Source of the DNA: Nematopogon swammerdamellus
Taxonomy: Eukaryota > Arthropoda > Insecta > Lepidoptera > Adelidae
Length of the DNA stretch: 64,000 nucleotides
Assembly: GCA_946902875.1 (NCBI GenBank)
Contig: OX336337.1
Span: forward strand, 868,001 to 932,000
Direction of reading: 5' to 3'
This document shows, piece by piece, positions 41,061-51,499 of this stretch. A program made the position numbers and the translations under genes. The notes beneath the pieces were generated by a model, which did no database searches, was not told where the DNA came from, and saw only the letters and a program-made list of their open reading frames with translations. Position 1 is the stretch's first letter. Every line of letters begins with the position of its first letter.

Positions 41061-41754
41061 CATTTCTTGAAAAACATAATTTAATAGTATTTGAAAATCT
41101 AATAATTGACCCTCTTAAAAATCTGCAAATACCAACTGCGAATTCGCTGCCTTTGTATTCAGCTTGTGTTTCGCTTCACTGAGGTATTTCCAACAAAGCA
41201 AGTGCACTTGTAGGAATTAAAAGTAATTGTGTCTTGCTGCAAGCAATCCAAACGAAAACTTCATCAGCAGCGAGGGAGTAATAGAGGGGAGGGGAGGGGA
41301 GGGGGGGGGGGGGGGTTCTTCCTACCCTTTCATCTTTTAGGGTGAGGCACGAAGAGGTTTGTCTGAAATACAGGTAAACTTATACTTTACAGTTTACACT
41401 TAATCGTTTGCGCCATGCATAAAACCTTGTTATTCAATCCGTGCGCCTGTGTGAAATCTATTAATCAAAATAGTTTTTTTCAAGATGTTCGCAAGATGTG
41501 ATGAGTCATCAAAGTTTCAAGTTTCGAAATGAACTAATATAATACGCGAAATAATAACGAAATGTGTTCGAGGGGTCGAGGGGTCGTGTTTTGACATTGG
41601 ATTCCACGTTCGGCAGATGTCCAGAAAAAGAGATCTGCCTAGGGCAAGTTCTTTTTTCAGTTATAGAAATATGGAAATTGGTGTTTAGGCTTTTGTTTAT
41701 CTAAAAAAGTCAGTTTTGTATCAGCGTTTTTTAACATCCGTAAGAGGCATAGAG
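41061..41754. other. Unassigned, with G-rich tract
   Basis: GGGGAGGGGAGGGGAGG followed by a G run to 41316. Otherwise AT-rich without recognised features. Confidence 0.5.
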
Positions 41755-41830
41755 AGAGAGAATATAATATTGCGTCGACTCAAATTAAGAATAACCAACA
41801 ATGCCGCGAGCGAAGCCGCGGAAAAAAGCT
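41755..41830 (+). mobile_element. H1 Helitron 3' end scrap
   Basis: GAGAGAGAATATAATATTGC then GCCGCGAGCGAAGCCGCGGA AAAAAGCTATG: the H1 terminal hairpin with a decayed CTAGT. Confidence 0.6.
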
Positions 41831-42472
41831 ATGACCTTCGACAGCACAGGAACATCGATCAGAGCAGCTTGCCTTCATTGTTTCGTCGGCATCGGCGGAC
41901 CGCTTGCAGATTGCAGATTGGCCCTCGGATTGTTTCAGCTGTCAGTTGGACTACGCCTGTGTCGCATCGCGCGCACGGGGTTGGCGGGATTGGAGCGGAG
42001 AGGGGCTCTGAGGGGCTCTGAGGGGGGGGGGGGGGGGGGGAGGGAGATGAGGCTGTTGATACATTATCTCATGAAGGCTACTTTTTTAAATTTATTTTTA
42101 AGAATTTTAACAATAATTTGTTAATATCAGCCCAATAGTACTGCGCGGGGGTGCGCGGGTGCGCTGTAGAAAGAGGCGGGTTTTACTAAAAGATTGCTGG
42201 TGGCTGGGAATGGTAGGTGAGGGTCTAAGGAATTATAAGCAAAAATATTTTTTTTGTCGGAGTTGCACGGTACTATATCCTTAGGTGTTGTTGGTGTAAA
42301 AGATTCTAGGTCGCTGGTTTAAGAGATGAAGTAAAAACAGGAAATTCACTCACATACTTTGATCGACGGCAAGGTGGCAAGGAGAACAGACAGATTTCAT
42401 ACAAGCCGAACGGCAAGCGAACGGCGGCGGGCGACCAATCAGAGTGGAGCATTCATCGACCAATGGATAGGC
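41831..42472. other. Unassigned, with G-run
   Basis: A GGGGCTCTGA duplication at 42002-42021 leads into a ~20-base G run to 42040. 42420-42460 is GC-balanced. No gene recognised. Confidence 0.45.
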
Positions 42473-42474
42473 TA

Positions 42475-43099
42475 GAGAGCGTTTCAACTAAAAGTTCCCT
42501 TCGCCGTTATATTGGCTGATGGCTCCACTGTATATCTGTCAAAATAGCGTTGAGGCTTGCTATGTGTACAGATTTACCCGTAATTATCGGTATTTACCAT
42601 ATTTCTTCTTCTTCTTTTAATTATTCGCAACTGTCTCTACTGAGACACTCCTGCCAGTGTCATGTACAGTGGGGATTCATGCTGTAGTGTGGTCTATTAT
42701 GCTGAACGATAGATGCAGAGCCTGGTAAGACACTGTACAAACATAGAACAAACATAAAGGAATAATGAAATACACATAATAAAAACTTTATACAGGCATA
42801 TGAGAGAAAAAGTACAACAGAATATAATATCTAGAAATTGGATTTTTCCACACATTTGTTATAGACTGATTTTATTTGTATGTATAAATGATGTTAGGGT
42901 TCTAATAATAGTAGGGTGGGGGAAAGTTAACAGGGAGTTTATGTTTACAGGGAATTGTACCTCTATATCTAGGTCTTGTAAAATACCATATTTATTATAC
43001 GGTAATTCACAATCTGGCAACACGAATTTAAGGACTGACAGTGACACTGACAGTGGAGCCAACATAACGGCAAAGGGAACTTTTAGTTGAAACGCTCTC
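42475..43099. mobile_element. TA-target TIR element, 625 bp
   Basis: Inverted termini GAGAGCGTTTCAACTAAAAG and on through TTCCCTT, then GCCGTTAT.TTGGCT with a few changes (over 40 bp of pairing), flanked by TA at 42473-42474 and 43100-43101. Suits Tc1/mariner-type mobilisation. The 96-codon frame at 42800-43090 has no transposase motif. A CAGTGTCACTGTCAGTCC-type repeat lies just inside the right end. Confidence 0.8.
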
Positions 43100-43101
43100 T
43101 A

Positions 43102-43511
43102 CACGCTAATCGGTGCGTTTCTTTTCTGCTCGGAGCAAGCAGGTTCCTATCTGACAATAGTGATAGACTGATAGATAAGATAACTAATGTAGGTTGGCAC
43201 GAAACCAGTACTCATCTTCTCCATCCCTTAGGGCCCAGAGTCCCTAAGGGATAGAGAACGCTCCACGAAATCCAACACAATTATTAAATCCCTCTCACTT
43301 GGGCTCACCAACCGTTTATGTATGCTAAAAACAAATTTGAGATTTACTTTTATATTCGTTGGACTTTGAATATTAATCTTTAGAAGATTGTTATATAAAG
43401 AGCCGGCATAGATAATTAGACACGATCAAATAACACGACTCCCTCGACTTCTTCTTGCGAAACCACGCTCAGTAATGTACCGCGCAAGCAATGAGGAGGT
43501 CATCATTGTGT
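43102..43511. other. Unassigned
   Basis: A CCCTTAGGG-containing inverted pair (ATCCCTTAGGG / CCCTAAGGGAT, 43223-43251) forms a small hairpin. 43448-43470 has GCGAAACCACGCTCAGTAAT, a scrap also found at 52830 and 9945. No gene. Confidence 0.4.
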
Positions 43512-43880
43512 CACCTTCGGCAGCTCCGTGGTACGGTCGGTCGACCTTCGGTCGGATCATAAGCACACCTAGGCGCGGTCAGTGGAAGGATGGGTGACCG
43601 CTCGACCACCGTGACCGTTGCTCGGATTCCACGTAAAACTGTAGGTCCCTTCCCTTTTACCTTACTAGGTGGTGGGGTTAAACCCGCCCGGGTTGGTACT
43701 GAATCAAACGTCGGTCGAAACGTCTATGTAAATAGTTCGTGTTTTCCGTACAGTTCAGTGTAGCCGGCACGAACGAAGGGAAGCACTGGCATGGCACCTA
43801 GTTCACTAATGTGTCAGTAGTTCACTTAGTAGCACTAGTTCAGTAAGTGATGTAGCCATCCCTGTGAGTTTCCATAAAAA
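43512..43880 (+). mobile_element. SINE-A, near full length
   Basis: CCTTCGGCAGCTCCGTGGTA head (A-box altered), CAGTGGAAGGATGGGTGACC, TACTAGGTGGTGGGGTTAAA, CGTACAGTTCAGTGTAGCCG. The expected TGTTATGGGCTGACATC stretch near the end is replaced by AGTTCACT/TAGTTCAGTAAG repeats, a local rearrangement. Confidence 0.85.
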
Positions 43881-43948
43881 ATACCAGGCAATTTGATAAT
43901 CAACCATAGACATTTTACATAATGATTGTCGAGCAAGAATTTATGTCT

Positions 43949-44343
43949 TTTTTTACGTAATCCTGTATGGGTGGCTGAGTCGGAGGGGCCAAAGCACATG
44001 CTCCGACCAGCCAAGAACACCTCCGAGAAGGTAGGGGCCATACCGGAGACTTCCCTGCATTGCTGGCTATAATGGATTAGAAGAGAACACAACCGAGGCT
44101 GCTATGCGGCCATCTTACATCCAGTACGGTGATACCAACCCAGTCGGCTACAATTTGAGCCTACCACCTAGTAAGGGGCAAGGGAAGGGACCTACAGTTT
44201 TACACCGGTTCCGAACGGTGACGCAGCAGGTTTAAGGTATGCACGTACATTTTTTCGTCAGAAAAAACTCATGGGTACGCGTCGACCGGATTCGAACCTC
44301 GGACCTCTCGCATGAGAAGCCGATGCCAAACCACCCGCTGCTT
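43949..44343 (-). mobile_element. SINE-B, full length, minus strand
   Basis: ACGTAATCCTGTATGGGTGG, ATGCTCCGACCAGCCAAGAA, GCTGCTATGCGGCCATCTTA, and the inverse head GACCGGATTCGAACCTCGGA CCTCTCGCATGAG at 44284-44316. One small deletion within the head. Confidence 0.85.
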
Positions 44344-44949
44344 AAAATGTCTGTGTGTGAGGGACTTTCACCTTATTTTGTTCTATTTTATTTTAACAAT
44401 ATCGTTGGTGTATCCGCCGTTCTATGTGAGTAGCTGGGGTCGCATTCGTGAAGCGGTCGAGCTACACGGAGGGAAACGTTAATTAAAAAAATTCCATCTG
44501 ACTGCGAGGGAAAGTTTTCCTATTTGTTTTTGACAGCACATTTAAGTGATTGTGGCGAGTCTAATGAAAAAAATGTTATTTTTGCTTTTCAATTAGAAGA
44601 GGCTTATCGATGGCGGAAGTTTGGTCAGTCGCGCTGCTGGGGGTACGCTTCTCTTTGTTTATTTCATTTATTAACAACGTGTGTACTTTATGGCGAGATA
44701 AACGACTGAGTAAATTATAATACATAAGTTAGCAAGTTCACGGAAAGTTGATGAAATAAAACTATTCAATAAGAAATAATTATATTTTTGATCCGGTGTT
44801 GTTTTTATCCTGTGATAGAAAATGGGTTTTTGATCTATTTACGCCTCTGTTTTAGTCGACTTACATACCGTTGTTCACATATTATCGCCCAATAAAATTA
44901 TTAGATTATGGTGTACCAAAAAATACATCTACCTTTTTAAGGTTATTTA
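44344..44949. other. Unassigned AT-rich stretch
   Basis: Short frames at 44239-44433 and 44524-44709 show no family features. Nothing else seen. Confidence 0.45.
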
Positions 44950-45182
44950 TTTATCTGTTAGATATATAGATAGAAATACTTTATTGCAAAAAAAAAACAG
45001 TTCTATAGAAACAAACGTAAAGTAATTTACATGAGGGGCAAAGACGGGCTTATTCGTTACAGGGATTGCCCCAAATCAACCTTTAGCCATTTGAGAGTCG
45101 TATATTGTGAAATATAAGTAGGTAGTAGCAAAAGACTTGAGTGTGGGAATGTAAAATATAATATAATGAATATAACTATGAT
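44950..45182 (-). mobile_element. G-family LINE 3' end, minus strand
   Basis: GATAGAAATACTTTATTGCA, TTACATGAGGGGCAAAGACG, GGGATTGCCCCAAATCAACC, AAATATAAGTAGGTAGTAGC. Joined head to head with the next copy. Confidence 0.8.
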
Positions 45183-45184
45183 AA

Positions 45185-45333
45185 ACTCACAACATACGAC
45201 TCCCAAACACCAAAGGTTGACTGGGAGAAATCCCTGTAAGGGGTAAATCCGTCTTTGCCCCTCATGTAAATTACTTATCGTTTATTACTGTAAAATGTTT
45301 TTGAGCAATAAAGTATTTCTATATATCTATCTA
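45185..45333 (+). mobile_element. G-family LINE 3' end, plus strand
   Basis: AAAGGTTGACTGGGAGAAAT, CGTCTTTGCCCCTCATGTAA, CTGTAAAATGTTTTTGAGCA, ATAAAGTATTTC and a TATCTATCTA tail. Confidence 0.8.
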
Positions 45334-45663
45334 TCTACATACATATCACACACGCTGAATCCCGACAATCGGGGTAAGCAGAGTAATCGGTGTTGTGCTG
45401 CAAGAACTCTGGTAAATGACAGCACAACACCGAGCACCACGTTTCGCAAAGTATTCGAAAAAGATTCATTCGATCAAGCAGCAAGTAAGGCATAAAGGAA
45501 GACCCACCTGCTGCATCGGTGGCAGTACCGTGCCAAGGTAAGAGGTGGCGAGCCTATCGCCCTTTAGCACGGCATCTTGTCATTAGCCCTTAGTCGCCTT
45601 TTACGACATGCATGGGAAGAGATGAAGTGGGGATATTCTTTTTAAGTACCGGCCCCACACGGT
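45334..45663 (-). mobile_element. Family C retroposon, fullest copy, minus strand
   Basis: CACACGCTGAATCCCGACAA, GTGTTGTGCTGCAAGAACTC, CGAGCACCACGTTTCGCAAA, GCACGGCATCTTGTCATTAG, TTTTTAAGTACCGGCCCCAC ACGGTAC. Inserted at, or joined to, the TATCTA tail of the G LINE. Confidence 0.75.
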
Positions 45664-46245
45664 ACTATCTAGGTATTTAATACCTAAATATATGCATCCA
45701 TACTTGTCCATTCAGACTTAAAGGGTTATTTATGTTTGTGTTAATTAATTAATTAATTAATTTATTTATTATATAACCATTACTATGTAATATCAATCCC
45801 CTCGTCACAGCCATACATTTTCATTAAAAGAATACAACTACCTAATTAAAGCTATGGTTCACTGAGTGTTGGACGTGCGACCAACTGCATCGAGTTCGAA
45901 ACTGCATATGTTTATGAATGAGGTGCAGTGTGAAAAAGACGACTAGTGAAGCGAATAGTGGAGAGTGCCGGCCACTGTACAGTACTGTGCAGTGGAGGGC
46001 TTCGTGTGTATCTCTCGTCTCGGCGCCCGCGCCCCCGCCCTCCCGCTCCGCCCCGGCCGTGCTTACAGCAGCTCAGTTTTAAATTAAGGCCATGTTTTAT
46101 TGACGTTCAGGTTAGAATGATGTGATGCATTACTACGACTTAAGATAAAGAATGAAGCCCAACTAGCTGAAGTTGGTGCTCATTTTGAAACAGTATGTAT
46201 GTATTTTGATTGAAGACAGATTTGATAGTCATTAATTGTGTAGAT
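45664..46245. other. Unassigned, with GC-rich block
   Basis: TTAATTAATTAATTAATTAA at 45742-45761. 45900-46075 rises in GC (GGCGCCCGCGCCCCCGCCCT), bounded by TTTTAAATTAAGG. Candidate regulatory island. Confidence 0.35.
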
Positions 46246-46407
46246 TTAATTTTAAAATAAGTTGAGCCTATTAATAAATGAGTTACCATTTGTAGATAAA
46301 CTGCATTATGTATACGTATGTATGTACCTAGTATTTACATTAGTTTTATTGTTTTTATCTCACGGTGTTTCCATATTTGGGAGGAACATACCCATAATAT
46401 TTTATTT

Positions 46408-46524
46408 TTTTATGGAAACTGGCACGGTTGGCTACATCACCTACAACGTCCGTGATGTCAGCCCATAACACCGGGTGAACTAGGTGCCATGTCAGTGCTT
46501 CCCCCTTTGATCGTGCCGGCTACT
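46408..46524 (-). mobile_element. SINE-A 3' fragment in the left foldback arm
   Basis: TTTTATGGAAACTGGCACGG to GATCGTGCCGGCTAC, minus strand. Truncated exactly where the arm resumes (TTACATAATAAACACG). Confidence 0.85.
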
Positions 46525-46663
46525 TACATAATAAACACGTTATGAAAAACAAAAATTTAGCATTAGTTTTCGAGAAATTTAACAAAGCATGTCCATGCTC
46601 TCACAATGAAAACGTGCCACTAGGTATCTAAAAAGCTGTGTTTTTTAATTCATTGACTCAAAT

Positions 46664-47054
46664 TTTTTTTTTTTTTTATGGAAACTGACAAGGTTGGCTA
46701 CATCACCTACAACGTCCGTGATGTCAGCCCATAACACCGGGTGAACTAGGTGCCATGTCAGTGCTTCCCCCTTTGATCGTGCCGGCTACACTGAACTGGT
46801 CGGAAAACACAAACTATTTACATAGCCGTTTAGACCGACGTTTCATTCAGTGCGGTGGTACCAACTCGGGCGGGTTAAACCCTACCACCAAGTAAGATTA
46901 GGAGGGAAGGGACCTACAGCTTTACGAGGAATCCGAACCTCGGTCAGCCTCTAACGGTTAGCGGTCACCCATCCAAGTACTGACCGCACCCAGCGTTGCT
47001 TAACATTCAATAGCGACAGTTGACTGTCTGCACCACTGAGCTATCGAGGCTGAC
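46664..47054 (-). mobile_element. SINE-A, full length, at the foldback centre
   Basis: Minus strand; tail inverse TTTTTTTATGGAAACTGACA, GTGCCGGCTACACTGAACTG, GGTACCAACTCGGGCGGGTT, AACCTCGGTCAGCCTCTAAC, and inverse head CTGCACCACTGAGCTATCGA GGCTGAC at 47028-47054. Confidence 0.9.
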
Positions 47055-47265
47055 ATATCTCATACGCTCTCATACGCTAAAGGAGAATCAATGAACTCAA
47101 ATAATCAGCTATTTAGATACCTAGTGGCACGTTTTAATCGTTAGAACGTAGACATATTTTGTTGAGTTTCTCGAAAACGAATGATAAAAATACATTTTTG
47201 CTTAACGTGTTTATTATGATTGGTATGTCTCTTCCATAATATTTGGAGTTAGTATGGAAACACCT

Positions 47266-47513
47266 TATTTATATATATATATATGTCAATGATATTTTAG
47301 GACAGATAGGTTATCTAGGATGCGCCGACTCGAATAGTCTTATTCTCATTACTTACGACGGCATTTTCGATGTGTTAGCGGCTCGCGGTTAGCGGTCCGA
47401 ACGCGTGCGTAGTTGGTGGGCGACTAACTTCAGACAGGACTGTGGTCTTGTATTTAATGTGCCGCTTGGGAGCTCAGATAACCTATTTACCTCCTTTTAA
47501 CTTATAATATCAT

Positions 47514-47552
<39 letters not shown>

Positions 47553-47559
47553 TACACGA
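47266..47559. mobile_element. TIR element with TA microsatellite ends
   Basis: TATGTCAATGATATTTTAGG and ATAGGTTATCT on the left (47282-47317) pair with AGATAACCTAT and AATATCATTGATATA on the right (47476-47520). (TA)n runs flank it (47270-47284; 47514-47547). The core includes GTTAGCGGCTCGCGGTTAGC. It splits the foldback right arm, whose counterpart on the left has CTCACG directly joined to GTGTTTCC. Confidence 0.65.
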
Positions 47560-47704
47560 AATTACGTGAGATAAAAATAATAATATACTAATGTAAATAC
47601 TAGGTACATACATACATACATATAATGCAGTTTCTATACAAATGATATATAACACATTTATTTATAGGCTCAACTTATTTTAAAATGAAATAGGCACAGT
47701 TTAT

Positions 47705-48145
47705 ATTATAATAATAAAATTCTTTATTCAGGCAAAAAACCCGCATTTCACAATACATACACAATACACATAAAAAAACAGCAAATATTTCATACCCCGT
47801 TGGGTGTAGTCATAATTTTTTCCCAGTGGGCAAACATTCCGCCGCACAGGCTTTGTGAAAGCCCTGCTAGAATCTCGTTCGGGCTCATCATGAGTCTCTG
47901 TCGGAATCCGGATACCCTGGAGCGCATAATGGCGTAAAAGTCCTGCACTCTTGCATCTGAAAACATGCCCGATGCACAGCAGTGGCTGGGCAACCGCATG
48001 AGCTGCCTGAAGATGTTGTTGTACTGGACTCTTACACCATTAAACGCCCCTTTTGTGTACGTCGTCCAGAGTTGGCACGTGTAGAAGGCTTGGCAGTATG
48101 CCCTGAAAAGGGTTATGTATATTATATATATATCCATCAAACTTT
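47705..48145 (-). pseudogene. LINE reverse transcriptase C-terminus and 3' tail
   Basis: Minus-strand frame 48140-47790 encodes TLFRAYCQAFYTCQLWTTYT, GVRVQYNNIFRQLMRLPSHC, ASGMFSDARVQDFYAIMRSR, a conserved C-terminal region of a non-LTR polyprotein unlike D, E, G or RTE. After the stop, GCCTGAATAAAGAATTTTAT and a (TTATAA)n-like tail at 47705-47725. 5'-truncated at about 48145. Confidence 0.75.
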
Positions 48146-48959
48146 TTGTAGATGCATGTTACTTACTGTTATTTTTGTTTCCTTTTTTTTCTATTCTAAC
48201 TATTCGTACCTATTTAAATATTTCTAACTGTACTTCAAGATCACACAAAAAAAAATCATTAAACGAAAACTACTAAAGGCCGAAAAACTAGTAGCAATCA
48301 AGAAAGCAGAACTTCAAACAGAAGCAAAGCTGAACCGCTACAACTGGCGAACAGCTGCGGACGCGGGCGGAAGGCGTCTCCACACCGTGATATCGCACAT
48401 TCATCTCCCCAGCGCATTTATCCATTACTCACGGCCCAAGTATCCGATTATATAACACGCAAAATTTCAATTACAAACTTCTAATTAGTTTTTCGAGAGT
48501 TTTTCTTTCAGAAGAAGGCGTCGAGCGGCGGAGGGCGCGAGCGGGAGAGGGAGATGTACCGAGACGTGTGTGCAAGCGAGACCAGCCCTGTGTGGTCCCG
48601 CACTGACCCGCGGATTTTCTAGTAATAATGCCGTGTTTTATGCCAGTTTGAGTTATTTCATTAAAAACTTTTCGCTACGTACGTACATGTGAAGTGAAGC
48701 CGTGCCGATGGAATTATGCTTTCAGACTGTCTCGGCTCGGGAATTGTTTTAATCAACATTTTATATTTCACTAGTTGGTGGCGTTTAATTATTAGTTTAG
48801 TTTTTTCTCGTCTCTTATTCTTCTATGAAATGATGGGAATCCCTTAACCCTTTTACTCCTTACTTCATAAACTTACAGGGGAGACAACTTACCAACACAA
48901 ACACCAGGAAGTCACATACTTGAGGTTGCCTCCTTGTTTCTAACTTTTATGTACGTCTT
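48146..48959. other. Unassigned, GC-balanced part
   Basis: 48335-48670 includes GCGGACGCGGGCGGAAGGCG, GGCGTCGAGCGGCGGAGGGC and GGTCCCGCACTGACCCGCGG; may be host regulatory or exon-adjacent sequence, but no ORF with features is open across it. Confidence 0.35.
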
Positions 48960-49150
48960 TTATAGAATAGAATAGAATAGAAATCCTTTATTGCACACAA
49001 AAACATAGAGATACACAAGACAGAAGATAACATACAGAAGAAGAATGGAAGCTAACAATAATTCACACAGAAACAAGAGAACAGTAGCGTGCAAAGGCGG
49101 ACTTATCACTTTAAGTGATTTCTTCCAGTCAACCTTTTATGTATGCTTAT
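48960..49150 (-). mobile_element. G-like LINE 3' end with (AATAG)n tail, minus strand
   Basis: ATAGAATAGAATAGAATAGA, AATCCTTTATTGCACACAAA, CAAAGGCGGACTTATCACTT, TTCTTCCAGTCAACCTTTTA. Related to G but with a different tail unit. Confidence 0.75.
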
Positions 49151-49180
49151 GTATATGATTACATATATGATTTTATGTAT

Positions 49181-49748
49181 GTTTACACGAGGTCAGGGTT
49201 GACAACGTGTAAACATCAATCCAAACGAATGTCCGAAAGACCACTGTAAAAGCACTTTATCGAAAATTTCATACTACACATCAGTATAGACCTGCATAAC
49301 GAGGGAGAGCGCTACCGCCCTCATATTCCTCTGCGCCTCCCAGTTACCCCCCTCCGCACTGACCGCCCTGCGAAGGTGTGGAACGGGCTTCCGGGGAATA
49401 TCTTTCCCCAATCCTACAATTCACGGATCTTGAAATCGCGGATTAAAAGCCTTTCTCCATCGACTACAGTCCAACGCCAAGCCGGACTAGCACCTTCTAG
49501 GGGGTGAAATTGGCTGCGCCTGACGCTTCGGACTATACAAATAACTTTTATGTACTATAGTTCACACGAGGTCAACCCTATCAATCCAAACGAATCGTTC
49601 GAAATACCACTGTAAAAGCACTTTATCGAAAAGTTCACAGTACACATCGGTATAGACCTGCATAACGAGGGAGGGGGCTGCGACCCTCATGTTCCCCCGC
49701 GCCACCCAGTCCCCCCCCTCCCCCCCTCCCCCCTCGTCCGCATTGACC
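49181..49748 (+). repeat. ~190-bp direct duplication flanking a LINE C-terminal end
   Basis: 49181-49372 and 49556-49748 are similar copies: CACGAGGTCA, ATCCAAACGAATSGTYCGAA-like, CCACTGTAAAAGCACTTTAT CGAAAA, ATAGACCTGCATAACGAGGG AG, CCGCCC. Between them, 49365-49500 reads KVWNGLPGNIFPQSYNSRIL KSRIKSF, a LINE C-terminus, ending in GGACTAGCACCTTCTAGGGG. Confidence 0.65.
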
Positions 49749-50252
49749 GCCCGCCACTAATGCACGGGAAGCGGCGCCATGGCGAATTAATGGCAAGAAT
49801 AATGGCGATTCCATTATGGATAGCCGCCAACATACTTTAGCCATGAAAAGAACCGAAAGTTACACTCGCGATACTCTGAATACTGAACACTCTAGCTGGC
49901 CCCCGCCACCACCTCCGCCCCCGCCGCCCCCGGGGGCGGTCTCTTGTGCCTCCGCCAGCCCTCCACCCCCGAGGAAGGGGTAGGGAGGGCTGGAGTAGCG
50001 TGGGTTAGCACTTAGAAGATGAAGTCTAACAGACGCAATTCTGCTGATCGAAGTAGGTGATTTAAATGTTTATAGATACCTACTGTGTTTAGGTAGATTT
50101 AGACATTATTGAATTGAATTTTTCAGTTGTTGTTGTTGACCACGGATCGTGCATGAAACTAATCTTCAATAAATGATTCTATTCAACTGGAAAACTATGG
50201 GCGCTGGTCTGACGAACTTGCTTCCCTTATCCCTTTTTTTGTTATTTGTTTT
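49749..50252. other. Unassigned, with C-rich island
   Basis: 49895-49990 is C-rich (CCCCGCCACCACCTCCGCCC, GCCCCCGGGGGCGG). No gene recognised. Confidence 0.4.
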
Positions 50253-50315
50253 TTATGGAAACTGACACGGTTGGCTACATCAACTACAACACCCGTGAGG
50301 TCAGCCCATAACACG
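50253..50315 (-). mobile_element. SINE-A terminal fragment, minus strand
   Basis: TTTTATGGAAACTGACACGG TTGGCTACATCAACTACAAC ACCCGTGAGG TCAGCCCATA. Confidence 0.8.
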
Positions 50316-50598
50316 GGCCCTTACACAAAACACTACGCACTTTCCAGGTAGGTACACTTAACAACAGATACAAATTAGGAAGACCACAGTCGCAGGTGTA
50401 AGCTGGCAAGTTCGTGGAGGCTGCGCGCATGCGCCGCGTCACAGGCACGTCCGAGGTTAGACTGTTATTGTTCAGCAGCCAAGCGCCGCGCGCGCTGGTC
50501 CTTTCCTCTCCTCGCACGCCGCACCCCTCACCACCATGCCCAGGAACCTTGTCAAATGCTCCTGAGCTCACACTCCGACATGGCCATCGACTCACTTT

Positions 50599-50888
50599 TA
50601 TTTAGTCTATCCTGTGTCCGTATAGCTAAATGTGCTTGTACTAAGTTTCATAAAATTCGGATGATCGGTTTAAGAGTTATGGAGGAACATACATACATAC
50701 GGAGTAGATTTCTAAAAATCGTCAATTTAGTTTTAGTACTTATCAACATACAACGAGTCTACAAAATACAATATCTCATAAAGCAAAGTAACTTACTCCA
50801 TGACCACCCCTTACATATAAGTAACATTAGTAACTCATAAAACAAAGTAACTTACTCAATGACAATCCCTTACAGATTTATTATTAGT
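50599..50888 (-). mobile_element. H2 Helitron-like element, minus strand
   Basis: AGTCTATCCTGTGTCCGTAT, GGATGATCGGTTTAAGAGTT, TTTAGTTTTAGTACTTATCA, CTCCATGACCACCCCTTACA. The start region is duplicated in tandem (AAAGTAACTTACTCCATGAC and again AAAGTAACTTACTCAATGAC about 60 bp on). Confidence 0.75.
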
Positions 50889-51356
50889 ATATTCATGATT
50901 TCAAAAGCATTTCCACGCCGCTCGCTGTTCCGGAGTAGAGTTCATGTGAAACTTTCAGAATGGAAAAGTCTTTCAAAACAGCTTTCAAGAAAATTAAAGC
51001 ATTAACGGTCGGTACATTAGGGCGATCTTTTGTGCAGTCGCGATGTTCGCAGCCGATACTCCGCTGCCGGTACAGTCCCTGCTTGGTAGAGATATTTTCG
51101 TTTACGAAGGCACGCGAGGGAAGTCAGAAAGAACGACGTAAGCGCCGTGGCGAATAGTACAATTGTTTGCGTTTTGGTTCAGAACTTGACGGAAGCGCTT
51201 CATACCGGCCGTGCCTTCGTAAACGAAAACATAATATCTACTGTAGCCCGATGACAGACTATGCTATGCAATGTGGAAACAGAAAAAGTTTATTTGAGTA
51301 CAATAAAATAATATTAAAGTAGGTAGGTAGTTATCCTAAATTAAAAAGCGAAGTTT
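50889..51356. other. Unassigned, with a small inverted-repeat element
   Basis: TTTTCGTTTACGAAGGCACG (51095-51114) and its exact inverse CGTGCCTTCGTAAACGAAAA (51210-51229) enclose 95 bp, with partial pairing extending outward (AGAGATA / TAATATCTA). Possible ~155-bp MITE, 51088-51240. Nothing else recognised. Confidence 0.55.
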
Positions 51357-51487
51357 CTACGAGCGACCGAGTAACCACCCATAAGGTGTCTAACGACGCC
51401 CATGGACATTCGGTCTTATGCGGAGGTTGCAAATGCCATGCCGGCCTGACAGGTGCCCCTCACGGTCACGCACCTCTTAAAGGACCA
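51357..51487 (-). mobile_element. E-family LINE 3' tail, minus strand
   Basis: CACCCATAAGGTGTCTAACG, ACGCCCATGGACATTCGGTC, ATGCCATGCCGGCCTGACAG GTGCCC. Confidence 0.8.
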
Positions 51488-51499
51488 TTTTTTTATTTT

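Larger units (their letters stand above)
46246..47689. mobile_element. Large foldback element with three nested insertions
   Basis: Arms 46246-46660 and 47057-47689 pair over most of their length once insertions are removed: ATTTTAAAATAAGTTGAGCC at 46248 and its inverse GGCTCAACTTATTTTAAAAT at 47667; GTACCTAGTATTTACATTAG at 46324 and its inverse near 47600; ATAATAAACACGTTA at 46528 and its inverse at 47205; AACGTGCCACTAGGTATCTA at 46611 and its inverse near 47117. Later insertions: SINE-A fragment 46408-46524, SINE-A 46664-47054 at the centre, and a 294-bp TIR element 47266-47559 in the right arm. Confidence 0.85.

Noticed and set aside
42800..43090. 96-codon frame inside the TA-target element as transposase
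   Set aside because: No DDE/D motif or helix-turn-helix pattern, and it ends inside the terminal repeat.
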